A stretch of DNA of 64,000 nt from Antedon mediterranea (lineage: Eukaryota; Echinodermata; Crinoidea; Comatulida; Antedonidae), in assembly GCF_964355755.1 (NCBI RefSeq), contig NC_092674.1, positions 13,089,001 to 13,153,000 of the forward strand. The letters run 5' to 3'. Below, piece by piece: positions 10,917-21,552 of this stretch. Positions within the stretch are counted from its first letter, which is position 1. Each line of letters begins with the position of its first letter. A program made the translations under genes and the position numbers. The notes under the pieces are model-generated. The model saw nothing but the letters and a program-made list of their open reading frames with translations, had not been told where the DNA came from and did no database searches.

Positions 10917-11624
10917 AATAACACTAGGTATATTACCCGGATCGTTATATGTTGGGTTTTGTACATAAGCGTCTTGCCCGGGTCTCTGGTTTCTATCAAG
11001 AACCATTCATATACACTCACTGGAAGGTGAGAGAGCAAAGCAAACGAATCTAGTTATTATAAATACGCTAACATTTACCTCATGGAGGACATTTAGCTCG
11101 TAGTATCATGAACGTGCGCATATAGCGCATCGTGGTGTTAAGCCGAATCAAAATATTAGTGAAACGCGTAATAACATTGCAGTAATTATTAATTCAAAAA
11201 TTTAATGAAAATATAATCAAACAAAACAACTGTTCTGGAAGTTGTTTAAGGGTTATGTTAAAAGATCGACTACGATTTATTTTTAAACAATGTTAATATA
11301 TGTTTTGGTATCGGAATATGTCATATTTTCGATGAATTAAATACACTTATTTTGATAGCTAAAAGATTTATATTCAACTGTAACATTAAAGAAGACCCAC
11401 TGTATTTTAATAAATTTAAAGTCATTGTTAAAAGAAATATTGAAATAGAAACAAATGTTGATTTGTAAATGATAATATGCATACAACCTAAATGAACAAA
11501 TTAGGAGTATAGTCTACCTTTTAACTACCATGATATGTATAAATGTTTGTTTGATTGTGTTTTGTTTTGTATCTTGTTGTTGAGAACCATTTTTTTGTCT
11601 TGTTGTTACAGCTGGTGGCGCATT

Positions 11625-13516
11625 CAGGGCTCGCAGAATCCTAAAATATTTGGTTGCCCTTCGGGCAAGTAGGTTTTGGATTTTGGTTGCCCTCATCATT
11701 TTTTTACTTGCCCACTATTTTAGCTTAATTTTAACGTTTTATACCGCGACTGCACCGCGAAAAAACGTCGGTGAAAAACGACTATGCTTAATACACTGTG
11801 GTGTTTTTTTCGATGGATTTTAAAGTAGTGAAAACAATTTTTCAAATTTTTTCAATTACACAGTGATGTAGGCCGATCTTTTAAGAACATTTTACAGTAA
11901 TTTATTTTCTCATACGATCCTCCGTACAAGAGTTGCGATTGTTTAATTAACATGGTGTCCTGAAATCCCTTGAAAACGCTATGTTATTTCTGTTGGTTAC
12001 GCTTCGTTGCACGGCATTGTTTGTCATCGAACGAAGATGTGTTCCGTTTCGTGAATGAATTCACGTAGGTTCAAAAACGTTTTGCTTCTACAGGTATTGT
12101 GCAATGAAATTTCGAAATCAAGCTATTTTGCGATATTTAAAATGTAGTGGCCTAGACATGGCACTAATTATCTTACAATTATTTAATAGATATATCTAAA
12201 ATATTGCCTATAGAAATGTAGGCCTCCTAGGCCTAAAAAGTTTAAACAAAGTACTTATGAAGGTGATGAGCTTGTAACGCGTTGAAATCATAGAGAAGAA
12301 AAAAAAAACAAACATCAACTGACGTCCGTCTACGTGACGTGAAACAATACGCATGCGTATAGCAAAAAACCTCACAGCAGCTGCCGTAACGTAGTAGGAG
12401 CACATGGGTATGGTGTGTGGAGAGTGCGGGCTTGTGGAAGTTTACTTGTTGTTTCAGTAGAAGCTCGCACAGGTTGGATAAAAACAACCATCTGCTCGCA
12501 CAAGTTGGTGATTGAAAACAACACAAGGGAACTGTGCCGAATTGTGGTGAAAACCACGTGCTCCGCCAAGTTGGAGTTTTTGAAAGTTGAACTCTCGGCG
12601 ATACCCGAAGAAGTGTATTATTTTCAATGTTGATAATAAAAAATATACTGTAACTATTTAAGTATTCAATGTATTTATTAAATAAATTATTAGGCCTATT
12701 AAATTTATATTCTGTAATATTTATAAAAAAAATGGTAGGCCTACTTGCCTGTGTTAAAAACATCGGCCGCCGCCTATTTGGCACAGACAATTAAAATTAC
12801 GTATCTATTATAATTTAATAATATACTGTATTTTCAATACAACTGTACATTTGAACAATAATTACAGTAATTCAGCAAATTATTTATTACACACAAAATA
12901 CATAACATGAATGTAATTAAACATAGGCCTAATCTACTATCAGGCTGTAGGCCACATAATTAATACTAAGTAGTAGATTCAGATTTTATTACCACCGTAA
13001 AATGATGTCGATAATTGAGAAAAACAAAAACATACTAGCCCCTATTTTATTTGGTTTATAGTATAACTAGGGAGTTGTTAATTAGAAACTCCCTGGTATA
13101 ATAACTTCAAATAAGTTAAAAGCCGAGAGTTCAACGCTTCCTATTTCGCGATCAATGGATGCCGCAAGAGACCGCGTGCTATATGACAGACCTGGAAACT
13201 CTATACGCAACGACTTGATACGCCCGACTGCATAGAAACACATGTTTTGGCTCCTGGAGATAACGTTCCATACCACCGAATTCCGATCCATACATTTACT
13301 TAACAAACACTACACTGGTCTCGACGTCAAGAGAATTCGTTCGTGCGCGACTATTATTTTCATTGTTACAGTTTTTCACAACCCCTGTAAAACATCGTGG
13401 ACATTTTCGGTGATTTTAAGAGGTTGCCCGTCGGGACATGACATGTTAAATTTTAGTTGCCCGACGTATTTATTTGGTTGCCGCGGGACGTCGGGCAAGC
13501 GATTCTGCGAGCCCTG
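11625..13516. mobile_element. hAT-like non-autonomous DNA transposon (1.9 kb)
   Basis: 16-bp perfect inverted ends CAGGGCTCGCAGAATC, flanked by GCATT on both sides (11620-11624, 13517-13521). Copy B at about 42379 has the uninterrupted GGCGCATTGTTG, proving the insertion. Near both ends are hairpin-forming GGTTGCCC/GGGCAAG words. CAGGG ends suit hAT; the 5-bp duplication would fit a hAT5-type rather than the usual 8 bp. No transposase motif is visible inside; the longest minus-strand frame (about 12.2-12.8 kb) resembles no known protein. Confidence 0.82.
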
Positions 13517-13559
13517 GCATTGTTGATTTTTTTTTGGAATTGAAAAAATTAAAAAAAAA

Positions 13560-13712
13560 TATTACAAAGTGCGACAGCAGTTATTACAAAGTGCGACAGG
13601 AGTTATTACAAAGTGTGAGAGCTCGAAGGTTATCACAAAGTGTGACAGTTTTGTCACCATGTGCGCACGACAAGTATTACAAAGTATTATGTGACGATTA
13701 TTACAAAGTGCG
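13560..13712. repeat. 22-bp minisatellite (copy A, short)
   Basis: Two to three clear units of TTATTACAAAGTGCGACAGC plus degenerate ones (ATTACAAAGT recurs). The homologous place in copy B has at least seven units, and those at 26.28 kb and 55.03 kb have one. Confidence 0.9.
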
Positions 13713-14188
13713 ACAGTACAAAAGGGGGTTTACAGATAGTTATTATATACCTGTATGCGATGTTTTTTTTTTCAAGACAGTTTATCAGGAATCGATCCTA
13801 TTTTTGTTCTTTCTTGAGTTAAGTTTCGGGATCATTAATTTTAAAAATAATAGTTCTTTGGTGAGGTCTTGCTTGGAGGTTTCCAGGTCCCGGGGTTTAA
13901 ATGACCGCGACTTTTAAACTATGATTGGTTGATCTAACTGCCCAATGTCAAGATTAACCTTGAGGCGGTAGCGGTGTTCCGAACCATGTGAGGGGTACAA
14001 CCGTGCAGTTCTCGACAATACAGTAATCCTCGATACAAAGTATGAAATGATATATGACCCGCAATGTGGGTTTGTTCATTTAGGTATGCTATGTACGTCG
14101 GTACGCTCTTTAAATTTTAAAATTAAATATATATTTAATCACATTGAATTATATAGTCACACTTATTATTAATGTTTGTAACACTTAC

Positions 14189-14287
14189 ATTGCTTGGAAG
14201 ATCGAATTTAGCACCAGCCTTGAGCAAAATAGTGCAAACATCTGTGTGGCCGTTTTGTGCAGTGTTATATAAAGGTGACGCTCCATC
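14189..14287 (-). CDS. Ankyrin-repeat exon a (33 codons)
   Basis: A 99-bp phase-0 exon between CAG (14288-14290, complement) and GTAAGTGTT. It encodes one ankyrin repeat: DGASPLY, then NTAQNGHTDV, then CTILLKAGAK, then FDLPSN. The usual L-H-x-A-A of the first helix is altered to L-Y-N-T-A, so the fold may be weaker. Ankyrin repeats are protein-binding modules; the partner is unknown. It belongs to the same subfamily as exon e. A conserved intronic block lies about 150-270 bp downstream (13921-14040). The other exons of the gene are not in view. Confidence 0.82.
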
Positions 14288-14993
14288 CTGAAACATTACA
14301 AACATGATGTTATAGTAGTTTTCACTCTAAACAAAGTATTAATATTGTACTGAAATCAATACGATCAATTAAAAATAACGTTATGGATTCAAATAATGCT
14401 ACTTTGTTAAATTAAATAAAGATTATTAACCTCTGGTGTTTACTTTAAGATAATGTATTGTATACGTATACATTTGTCTTGTTTGTATAGTATTATTCAT
14501 ATAAGTACTGTACAAATGTAAACCAAATAAGTGTTTCTTTGCTTTTATCAGGTAGTGCTAACGAGTTAAAATTATGATAAAGTGGCGTTTGAACTGGCAG
14601 TTATGACAAAAAATATAATACTAGGATCCAAATTCTGTTCAACTAAATGCTTACTATTGGTTTTGTTTTAGAGTTACTGGACTGGAATAGTTTTTTTTTA
14701 GTTTTTTATTTTTTTTTAAGATGTTTTACTAAATAAATTGATATATCGATTCATATCCATTTAATGTATCATTTGCATAAAATAAATAATGTAGCTCGTA
14801 CAGAACAACACAATACAGAAACAGAAAAGTCACCATTAAAAAAAAATCATTCTCTAACATTCAGTGTTCTAAAGGCAGATGTTAAAACTATTACGGAATC
14901 TATTTGCACGAGGGGTGATGGACCACTTCCTTGAACTTCAAAAATAGTGCATGCAATAGGTTGGGTCTTGTAAAATCGAATGTGTTTTCTTAG

Positions 14994-16106
14994 TGTAAGG
15001 ATGTGGACGACAACAGTACAAAAGGAAAAAAACACGCCTTTTATCACTTTTACCACGGTCCGGTGGTGTATTTGGTTTTAATTTGTTTTTAGCATAACAA
15101 TAGAGATCAGTATGGTCCTGAAAACCACAAAATAAATACAATGAGAAACAAAAGTAAATAATATTCTAAAATACAAGCTAATTCTTAGTAACGACCTCAA
15201 CTTAACAGGCGACTCTAATAAAAAGGTTTCTCTCTGAGGACTGCGACTATTACATCAAACGGCACGTCTACCTAAACAGCCTCTGTATACTTTGTTAAAG
15301 TATACAAATACCTAATTAATTACCTACACAATTACATCATAAGTGCCTGAATATTACTAGAATAAATGCATGTTGGAATTTACTCACACTATTTGAATAC
15401 TAAACTTAGTCTATTCATTGAATCAAGGAGTTATAATCTTAGGTTTGCGTAAAATATAATAAACAATAACAAATCCATGGGCGCAGCCATTTTGTATGAT
15501 AAATAGAGGGCGCACTACATGACGATCTATCACGGTATCACATGGTAGCCTCGTGTGTACAAATTAATCAAGTGTGAACTGTAGGAATAGGATGAACTAT
15601 TTTATACAAACTGTTAACTAGAAATTATCTTCTACTGTATAAACTAAATATTACTAAATCTATCTAAACATAATTTGTTAATACAAAGAAGGTTTATCAC
15701 AAAAGTATATATTATAACATTATATGGCATAAAATCCTAGTTCCAAGATTGTAACACAATACTATTCAATAGGCTTCCTAACTGCACATTCCATGAGTCA
15801 AGGTTAAACCCAAAACAAAAGGTCTAGGCCTATGAATGTAATCATCTTAAAATACAACATTAATGTTTCTTAAGCATAACAGAATCTTTTAAATGTATAA
15901 CAAAATAATATATGTACAATGTAGAGTAATTACCTTTTAATCAGATCTTTAATAATTACATAAGAGACAAAACTATCTGCTTCCTTGACCGGTTCATGAA
16001 TACAAAAGAAAGCAAATCATTTGAAAAAGACTGTTACAATTATAGGAGGCAGTAACACCTATAGGGGGCAGTATTTAATTATCACATGATTAGAATAATC
16101 CCCACA
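14994..16106. mobile_element. Candidate solo LTR (1.1 kb)
   Basis: Copy B reads straight through this point (TCTTAGTAAAGTA near 43911), whereas here 1113 bp are inserted between TTAG (14990-14993) and TTAG (16107-16110). The insert begins TGTAAGG and ends CCCCACA, i.e. TG...CA, without convincing inverted ends. A solo LTR with a 4-bp duplication is the simplest reading. No gag or pol sequence is present, and a DNA transposon with degenerate ends is not excluded. Confidence 0.5.
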
Positions 16107-16297
16107 TTAGTAAAGTACTAATGATTCAAATTGAGATCTGCTTGAGATCTGCTCTGCTCGTTTGAGTTCATACGTGTCCTTTTGTGCCATTTTGATACCC
16201 TTACCCTTAATTGGTCGTGCCATTTAAGATCACTAGTGATTTATTTACAATCTCATCTTCAGAGTGGGTACCGTATTAATTTCATATTGTCACGATA

Positions 16298-16540
16298 TTA
16301 CTGCCCGACACAAACACAAACTAGTAATAATAATAAGTAGCCAAATATTGACATATTAAAAAAGGTTTCGATGTCCAATTTATCGAATCCTTTCAGTATT
16401 TTAAATACTTGGATCAGAGAAGCTCTCTTTCTCCTATAAACTAACGTAGGAAGATCAAGTATTTTTAGCCTACATACATACTCCGTACCCCTTAGTTCCG
16501 GAATGAATCGAGTGGCCTTTTGTTGTAGCTTCTCCAACCT
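16298..16540 (-). pseudogene. CR1-like reverse transcriptase C-terminal domain
   Basis: The segment LQQKATRFIPELRGTEYVC, then RLKILDLPTLVYRRKRASLI, then QVFKILKGFD matches the conserved tail of CR1/L2 polymerases (Q-x2-A-T...L-x-L-P-T-L-x-x-R-R). A frame break separates it from the upstream fragment at 16693, so it is a remnant of the same LINE. Confidence 0.82.
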
Positions 16541-16692
16541 ATCCTAATCCGCTAAAACCTTAGGAACCCAGACATTATTACAGTATTCCAGGGTTGGACG
16601 TACAAGCGACTTGAATAACAGCAAAAAACTTTCAGGGTCCAAAAATGTAAACGCTCGATATATAATACCTAACTTCCTGTTAGCAGAAGAAA

Positions 16693-17799
16693 TTAGCCTA
16701 CATGGGACACATGAGATCTAAAAATCAGTTTATCGTAAATTACAACGCCTAGGTCTTTCATCTCAGTTACAGCTTCCAGTTCTGTCCTCTGCTCGCCTAC
16801 TCCTATACTATATTTAAACTTGTGGTTGTTGTTACCAAAATGCATGATCTTAAACTTCGTTAGATTGAAGGGCAATTGCCATGTAGAGGACCATTTATAC
16901 AATAAATCAATATCATTCGGTCGATAGTTTAGCGGAGCTGACTTGTCTCCTTTCTTATAGAGCGGAACGACATCGGCATATTTCCAGGGTTCTGGAACCA
17001 CACCCTCACTCATTAATTTATTAAAGATAACTGCTAATGCTTCACCCAAAATATCTGAATTTTCTTTTAAAATCCTTGAATGGATCTCATCCGGACCTGG
17101 CGACTTACATATGTCTAAACCACTTAAATATTTAGTTATATCAGACGCTAAAAACTTCATATCATTGACTGGAATTATATCTGGTTTATCAGCCATTTCA
17201 GGAAACTCCTCAAGGTTCTCCACTGTAAAAAATCCAATAAACGATTCCTTAAATAATTCAGCTTTATTTATTTTTGACGACAGAAAATTTCCCTCATCAT
17301 CTTTTAAGTCTGGAATAAAAGGCTTATATTTTCGCTGACTATTTACATAATGCCAAAAGGATTTTGGATTTATTTTAACAGCTGACGCAATTTTTTTCTC
17401 TAAAGAAGCTCTTGCTTTGCGGACTTCATTGGTAGCTTGATTCCTAGCTAAAACAAAGCTATTCCAATTACTCTGATTTTTACATTTAAGATACTTATTC
17501 CATGCTTTGTGTTTAACTTTGATTATATTTTCTATCTCTTTATTAAACCATAGTTTATTAGTGGCTTTCTTATGATAAGCAGACCGAAGGGGTACAAACT
17601 TATATATGCATTCTTTTAGCTTTTCAGAGAGGTACAAAGATGCATGAGAAGTACCTAACACTTTACAGTTCTTAACTAAATCCGCGTCAATTAAATAATT
17701 TCTCATCCCAATATAATCAGCTTTATAAAAGTTTCTAGTTAAGGGAAAATTTTCTACTATGGGATATCCACATATCCTACATAAATGACAGAACTGCAT
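16693..17799 (-). pseudogene. CR1-like LINE: linker and reverse transcriptase with the catalytic core deleted
   Basis: The 368-codon frame starts within the endonuclease-RT linker (KLWFNKEIENIIKVKHKAW) and enters the RT domain (KSPGPDEIHSRILKE, VVPLYKKGDKSAPLNYRP). From that point it jumps straight to DIDLLYKWSSTWQLPFNLTK and KDLGVVIYDKL. In intact CR1-type enzymes ~150 residues including the F/YADD active site lie between NYRP and this W-x4-L block. Here they are missing in frame, so the protein can have no polymerase activity. The reading frame survived the deletion, which is uncommon for old LINE debris. Confidence 0.88.
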
Positions 17800-18118
17800 G
17801 ATCGCTCTTGCCTAGAGGGGGACCATATATAACCGCATCAACGAAACATTCTTCTCGTGTAAAAATTAAATCCAATGTACGTCTACACAATACTGAAACC
17901 AAAAAACCTCCTCTGAAATATTTTAAAACAAAATCTGAAGTATCTGAATCACCTTGCGATTCCATTTTAACCCAATCGATATTCCTATAATTAAAGTCTC
18001 CTGCAACTAAAAGAAAATCTGCTTGAAAATGGTTTACCTGCTCCAATAACAAATTTAATAAAACATTATTCTCTTTAGAACTGCTTGGACTACGATAAAC
18101 ACAACCTTTTGCAAACAT
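17777..18118 (-). pseudogene. CR1-like LINE apurinic-type endonuclease, C-terminal half
   Basis: Encodes GCVYRSPSSSKENN, LLVAGDFNYRNIDW, RRTLDLIFT and PPLGKSDHAVL. These are the late motifs of the exonuclease-endonuclease-phosphatase fold of CR1/Jockey LINEs (G-D-F-N and the catalytic S-D-H). The N-terminal half is missing, and the frame ends where it overlaps the next fragment (17777-17799), so a frameshift separates it from the RT part. Confidence 0.87.
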
Positions 18119-18219
18119 AAATGTAATTCTTCTTTCTTATTAAAAACAGAGTCACAGTTTGTATATAAACATAATAAACGATCTTTTTCTTTTAGCACAA
18201 TTGGACTAGTTTTGCTTAA

Positions 18220-18845
18220 AGACCCCTTCCCTGCAATTTTGGACGTTTTTTGGAAAATAATACATATATATCACTTTAAAAACATTAAACCATGTCATTC
18301 CTTGTCTTAAATGTACGTTTTATGGTAAATTATGATAAAAAGTGAGAAACAATGCACTACCTAAGTAGCTCGCGGCGATCGACCTCTCGTGGACGGTCTC
18401 AGGCCTAGCCTAGCTAGGCTTAGTTTTGTAGGCCTAGCTGGTAAACATCGGTAACGTACGAACATCGTACGCTAGCTATATACCTAGCCTGACGTTGTAT
18501 AGTTGCTGCATTAATTATCTTTCTATTTTTGCCAGACTCCGTTGATACAAATTGGGGAAAACCCGGTATTTTCGCTGAAAAGTTAGGAGTCTTCCATTTG
18601 TTTTGGCTTCACGATCGATCGAAAAGTGGGCGAATTACAGGTGAAAAACAACAATATCAATCCGCGCGCAATGCATTTTGGGATTTATAGCGGGCCGCTA
18701 TAATTATTAAAATCGATTTATTTTTCACATTTTTAACCGTTTAAAGACGAAAAAAGTTATCGCAATAGGACCATATAGTATTATTTTTACATTAAATATA
18801 GTTTGTGACCTTAAATTAGATCTAAAAAACGTAGGGAATGGGGCT
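18220..18845. mobile_element. TTAA-flanked MITE, family 1 (copy 2)
   Basis: Flanked by TTAA (18216-18219, 18846-18849) with ends AGACCCCTTCCCT and AGGGAATGGGGCT. It shares blocks with 7580-8007 in opposite orientation, plus a ~100-bp TAGGCCTAGC-rich insert around 18400-18480. It lies inside the CR1-like LINE and so is younger than that LINE. Confidence 0.82.
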
Positions 18846-18864
18846 TTAAGCCTTTATCAAATAC

Positions 18865-19245
18865 TCGGTCCTTTCTTCCTAATTATCTTATTATTTCGGA
18901 TTATTAAGTCTAACTCCCCGTTAGCTTCTCTAATCAGGAGTTCTTGTTTTAGGCGTTTATATGCTTCGCGCTCCGATTTTAGTCGGTCATTAAATACCGA
19001 GAGATTGCTTTTCCTTTGTAATCTTTTCCGCGAGCTATCTTTATAAATTTGCGTTTATCCCATTCTGTACTAAAAATAACCTTAAGAGGTCTAGGCCCTG
19101 GCTTGTCCAAATCTCTTTTGCCAATTCGGAAACATAAAATAAAACTTAAATCTAAATCTTCCGCAAGACCCTTTACTACTCCCATGTCTTCCTCCTTCCT
19201 AATTTCCACTAAATCAGAGGTAGAGTCAACTAAACCGAACACCAT
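18865..19245 (-). pseudogene. LINE ORF1-type nucleic-acid-binding protein fragment
   Basis: The minus-strand frame reads MVFGLVDST, CFRIGKRD, PRPLKVIFS and DKRKFIKIARG, the RRM-like core of L1/CR1-type ORF1 proteins (R-x-G-K...R-P-L-K-V). Near 18990 it shifts frame and continues with DRLKSEREAYKRLKQELL and ELDLIIRNNKI, which fits the C-terminal domain of the same protein. It is therefore an ORF1 with one frameshift, preceding the ORF2 pieces. Confidence 0.72.
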
Positions 19246-19308
19246 AGCATTACATTTCCGCTTTTCTTTTTCGGCCCATTCATCAAGACGTATTAACCTA
19301 TTAACCTA

Positions 19309-19653
19309 ACACAACAACAGTTTAACCACTAACGTAACCAAATTTAACAACTAACGTAACCACTAACGTAACCACTAACGTAAACAAATTTAACAACTAA
19401 CGTAACCAAATTTAACAACTAACGTAACCACTAACGTAACCACTAACGTAAACAAATTTAACAACTAACATAACCAAATTTAACCACTAATGTAACCAAA
19501 TTTAACCACTAATGTAACCAAATTTAACCAGTAATGTAACCAAATTTAACCACTAACGTAACCAAATTTAACCACTAACGTAACCAAATTTAACCACTAA
19601 CGTAACCAAACTTAACCACTAACGTAACCAAATTTAACCACTAACGTAACCAA
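19309..19653. repeat. 22/12-bp minisatellite
   Basis: Tandem TAACGTAACCAAATTTAACC-type units (22 bp) mixed with a 12-bp short form AACGTAACCACT; roughly fifteen units. The same motif occurs inverted at 20371-20480. Confidence 0.93.
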
Positions 19654-20370
19654 AGTAGAAATGTTCAGAAATCTCAGACAATTTGTGTTTTGAGAAGTCC
19701 ATTCATGTTTGTCTGTACGTCAAATCTCAATGTTTGAACTGTTAAATAATGGTGTTAAATGTAAATCAATTAAAACGTTTGTTTTCTATCCTTCAAAACG
19801 TTTAGACGTAATGGTCTTAATTTTAATCTCGTGTAAATGTAAATTCCAATCTTATAACTTCAGCCTATTTTTCCTATTTCGTCTGTCTGTGTGAGTGCTC
19901 TTTCCGCTATCAACATTGTAATGGTAAGACGTAACACAATAGTTTCCGTATGAAAACCTGGAGATACCTTATTGTGATGAAAGCCGTTACAATTCCATGC
20001 TTATCTTTCTGTTTTTCTAACAATATTCTTACTTTCAATGACGTGACACAATGTGCTTTTGTTGGCATACAAGTTTATTAGTTGATTAAGGTTTTCTGCA
20101 TATTCAACCATACATTTTATATTAAATTACGTTCGAAGGTTGAAAATGAGAAAATAAAAAAAAAACCAGAAGGATGGACAGAAAGTCAGACAGATAATCA
20201 TAGACCCAAAAGAAATTCAATATCAATACAGTTGAGGAAATAAATCCAACTTTCATGTGGAAAGTAAAACTTTATAATGTCCTACAGTTGAGAATGATAA
20301 TTTACTGATGGACGGACACTAAGATATTTTTTTAAATGAAAATCAGGCTAAATTGTTTTATGTCCATAAT
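19654..20370. other. Spacer between inverted minisatellite arms
   Basis: No gene is visible. The sequence is AT-rich, and the flanking minisatellites face each other as inverted repeats. It may be the loop of a foldback element, but no target duplication was found. Confidence 0.4.
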
Positions 20371-20480
20371 ATTTCTACTACTGCTGTTACGTTTATAGTG
20401 GTTAATGTTACATTAGTGGTTGATTTGTGTTACGTTAGTGGTTAAGATTATATTAGTGGTTGATTGATACGTTAGTGGGT
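20371..20480. repeat. Inverted minisatellite remnant
   Basis: Contains GTTACGTTAGTGGTTAAG and similar words, the reverse complement of the units at 19309-19653, in degenerate form. Confidence 0.75.
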
Positions 20481-20589
20481 GGATACAGGACATAGATGGT
20501 CAACGTTTGCACAATACACAACCACACAGTGTTTTTGGTTTTGTTTGTGTACAACCATACAGTCTAAACCCAATCTTAGAATATCTCTT

Positions 20590-21552
20590 GCTAGATTAGA
20601 TGAATTAATATTATGAACATGCACAAGTACCTTAAATTTAATTCTACAATGAAAAGGATTCCAATGAAAAAAAAAAGTGGTTCTGCTCTAAAACGTAGTG
20701 ACACCTCAAATACAAGTTGTTTGGTAAGATTGCTTGAAGGTATCCAGTGCTTTAAAAGACAACGAAGTAAACTATCTTTGATAACTGACTTGTCAATATT
20801 AACTTTGACAAGGCACCGGTGTTCCGAACCATAATTATGTGAGAGGTACGACCGCCGTGCAGTTATCGACAGTACAGTCATCCTCGCTACAAATTACAGT
20901 ATCTATAATATGACCCGCATTGTGGTTGGTTCATTTACCTATATTATTACAGGCACGCCCATTAAATTGTAAAATTGTTATTATTTTTTTAATCACACTG
21001 AATTATATAGCACCTGTTATTAATAATATTTGTAACACTTACATTGTTTGGAAGATCCACTTTAGCACCTGCCTTGAGCAAAATAGTGCAAACGTCTGTG
21101 TGGCCCTTTTCTGCAGCCACATTTAAAGGCGACCATCCATCCTGAAATAATAACACACATCATGTTATATAAGTAGTAGTATAGTCTTCTACAAAAAGCT
21201 ATTTAATATTGTATTGAAATTTTTTCGATGTGATCAAGTAAAACTAGCTTAAAAGCCAGGTGAGGGCAAACAAATTCTATTGATCTTGCATTCCAATATA
21301 TATAGTTTCCCCTATGTTTAATAATGTTAGTGATTTTATTTGTGTTACACGAGCTTGTTGAAAATATGCACTTTATTATCATGGGGGATAGTTCAAATTA
21401 CACAATTAAATCTCTATTCATTTGTACACAAATGTTGTAAATAGAGAGGCAATTTAAAAAAAATAAAAATATATAGTATTGTAAAAAATGTTATCACAGG
21501 ACTAAATATAGATAATACTTCATAGTTTTATTTTCATGCTATAGCAAAAATT
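20590..21552. repeat. Ankyrin-exon unit b, near-identical to unit at 60370-61328
   Basis: The two ~950-bp segments differ by few substitutions and small indels and carry exons b and g. The segment ends at the Mutator-like insertion (21553); the homologous sequence resumes at 23608. Confidence 0.9.
21043..21141 (-). CDS. Ankyrin-repeat exon b (33 codons)
   Basis: A 99-bp phase-0 exon, acceptor CAG at 21142-21144 and donor GTAAGTGTT at the low end. It encodes DGWSPLNVAAEKGHTDVC followed by TILLKAGAKVDLPNN, a full ankyrin repeat with the A-A-x-x-G-H core. Only one nucleotide differs from exon g at 60836, a G/A change giving V instead of I. This near identity across 40 kb indicates recent duplication or gene conversion. 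Confidence 0.87.

Larger units (their letters stand above)
10917..14993. repeat. Duplicated ankyrin-exon unit, copy A
   Basis: Co-linear with copy B (41591-43917) from the ATTACCCGG block onwards, differing by small indels. Copy A has the hAT-like insert (11625-13516) and the PLE; copy B has more minisatellite units. Outside the insert, minisatellite and exon, the sequence is intronic-looking and shows no other gene. Confidence 0.88.
16289..19310 (-). mobile_element. Degraded CR1-like LINE (minus strand)
   Basis: Read on the minus strand, this holds in order an ORF1-type protein, an endonuclease C-terminus, a reverse-transcriptase fragment and the RT C-terminus, all damaged. The 3' end abuts unit A sequence at about 16289, where copy B continues without it (45480). 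A TTAA MITE (18220-18845) sits between ORF1 and the endonuclease. The upstream (5') boundary merges with a minisatellite and is uncertain. Confidence 0.8.

Noticed and set aside
12242-12790. 182-codon minus-strand frame inside the hAT-like element
   Set aside because: No known domain, low-complexity Phe/Tyr/Asn content, and no splice or promoter context.
20591-20881. 96-codon minus-strand frame similar to one at 60367-60675
   Set aside because: The similarity comes from the duplicated intronic unit; the second copy differs by frame-disrupting indels.
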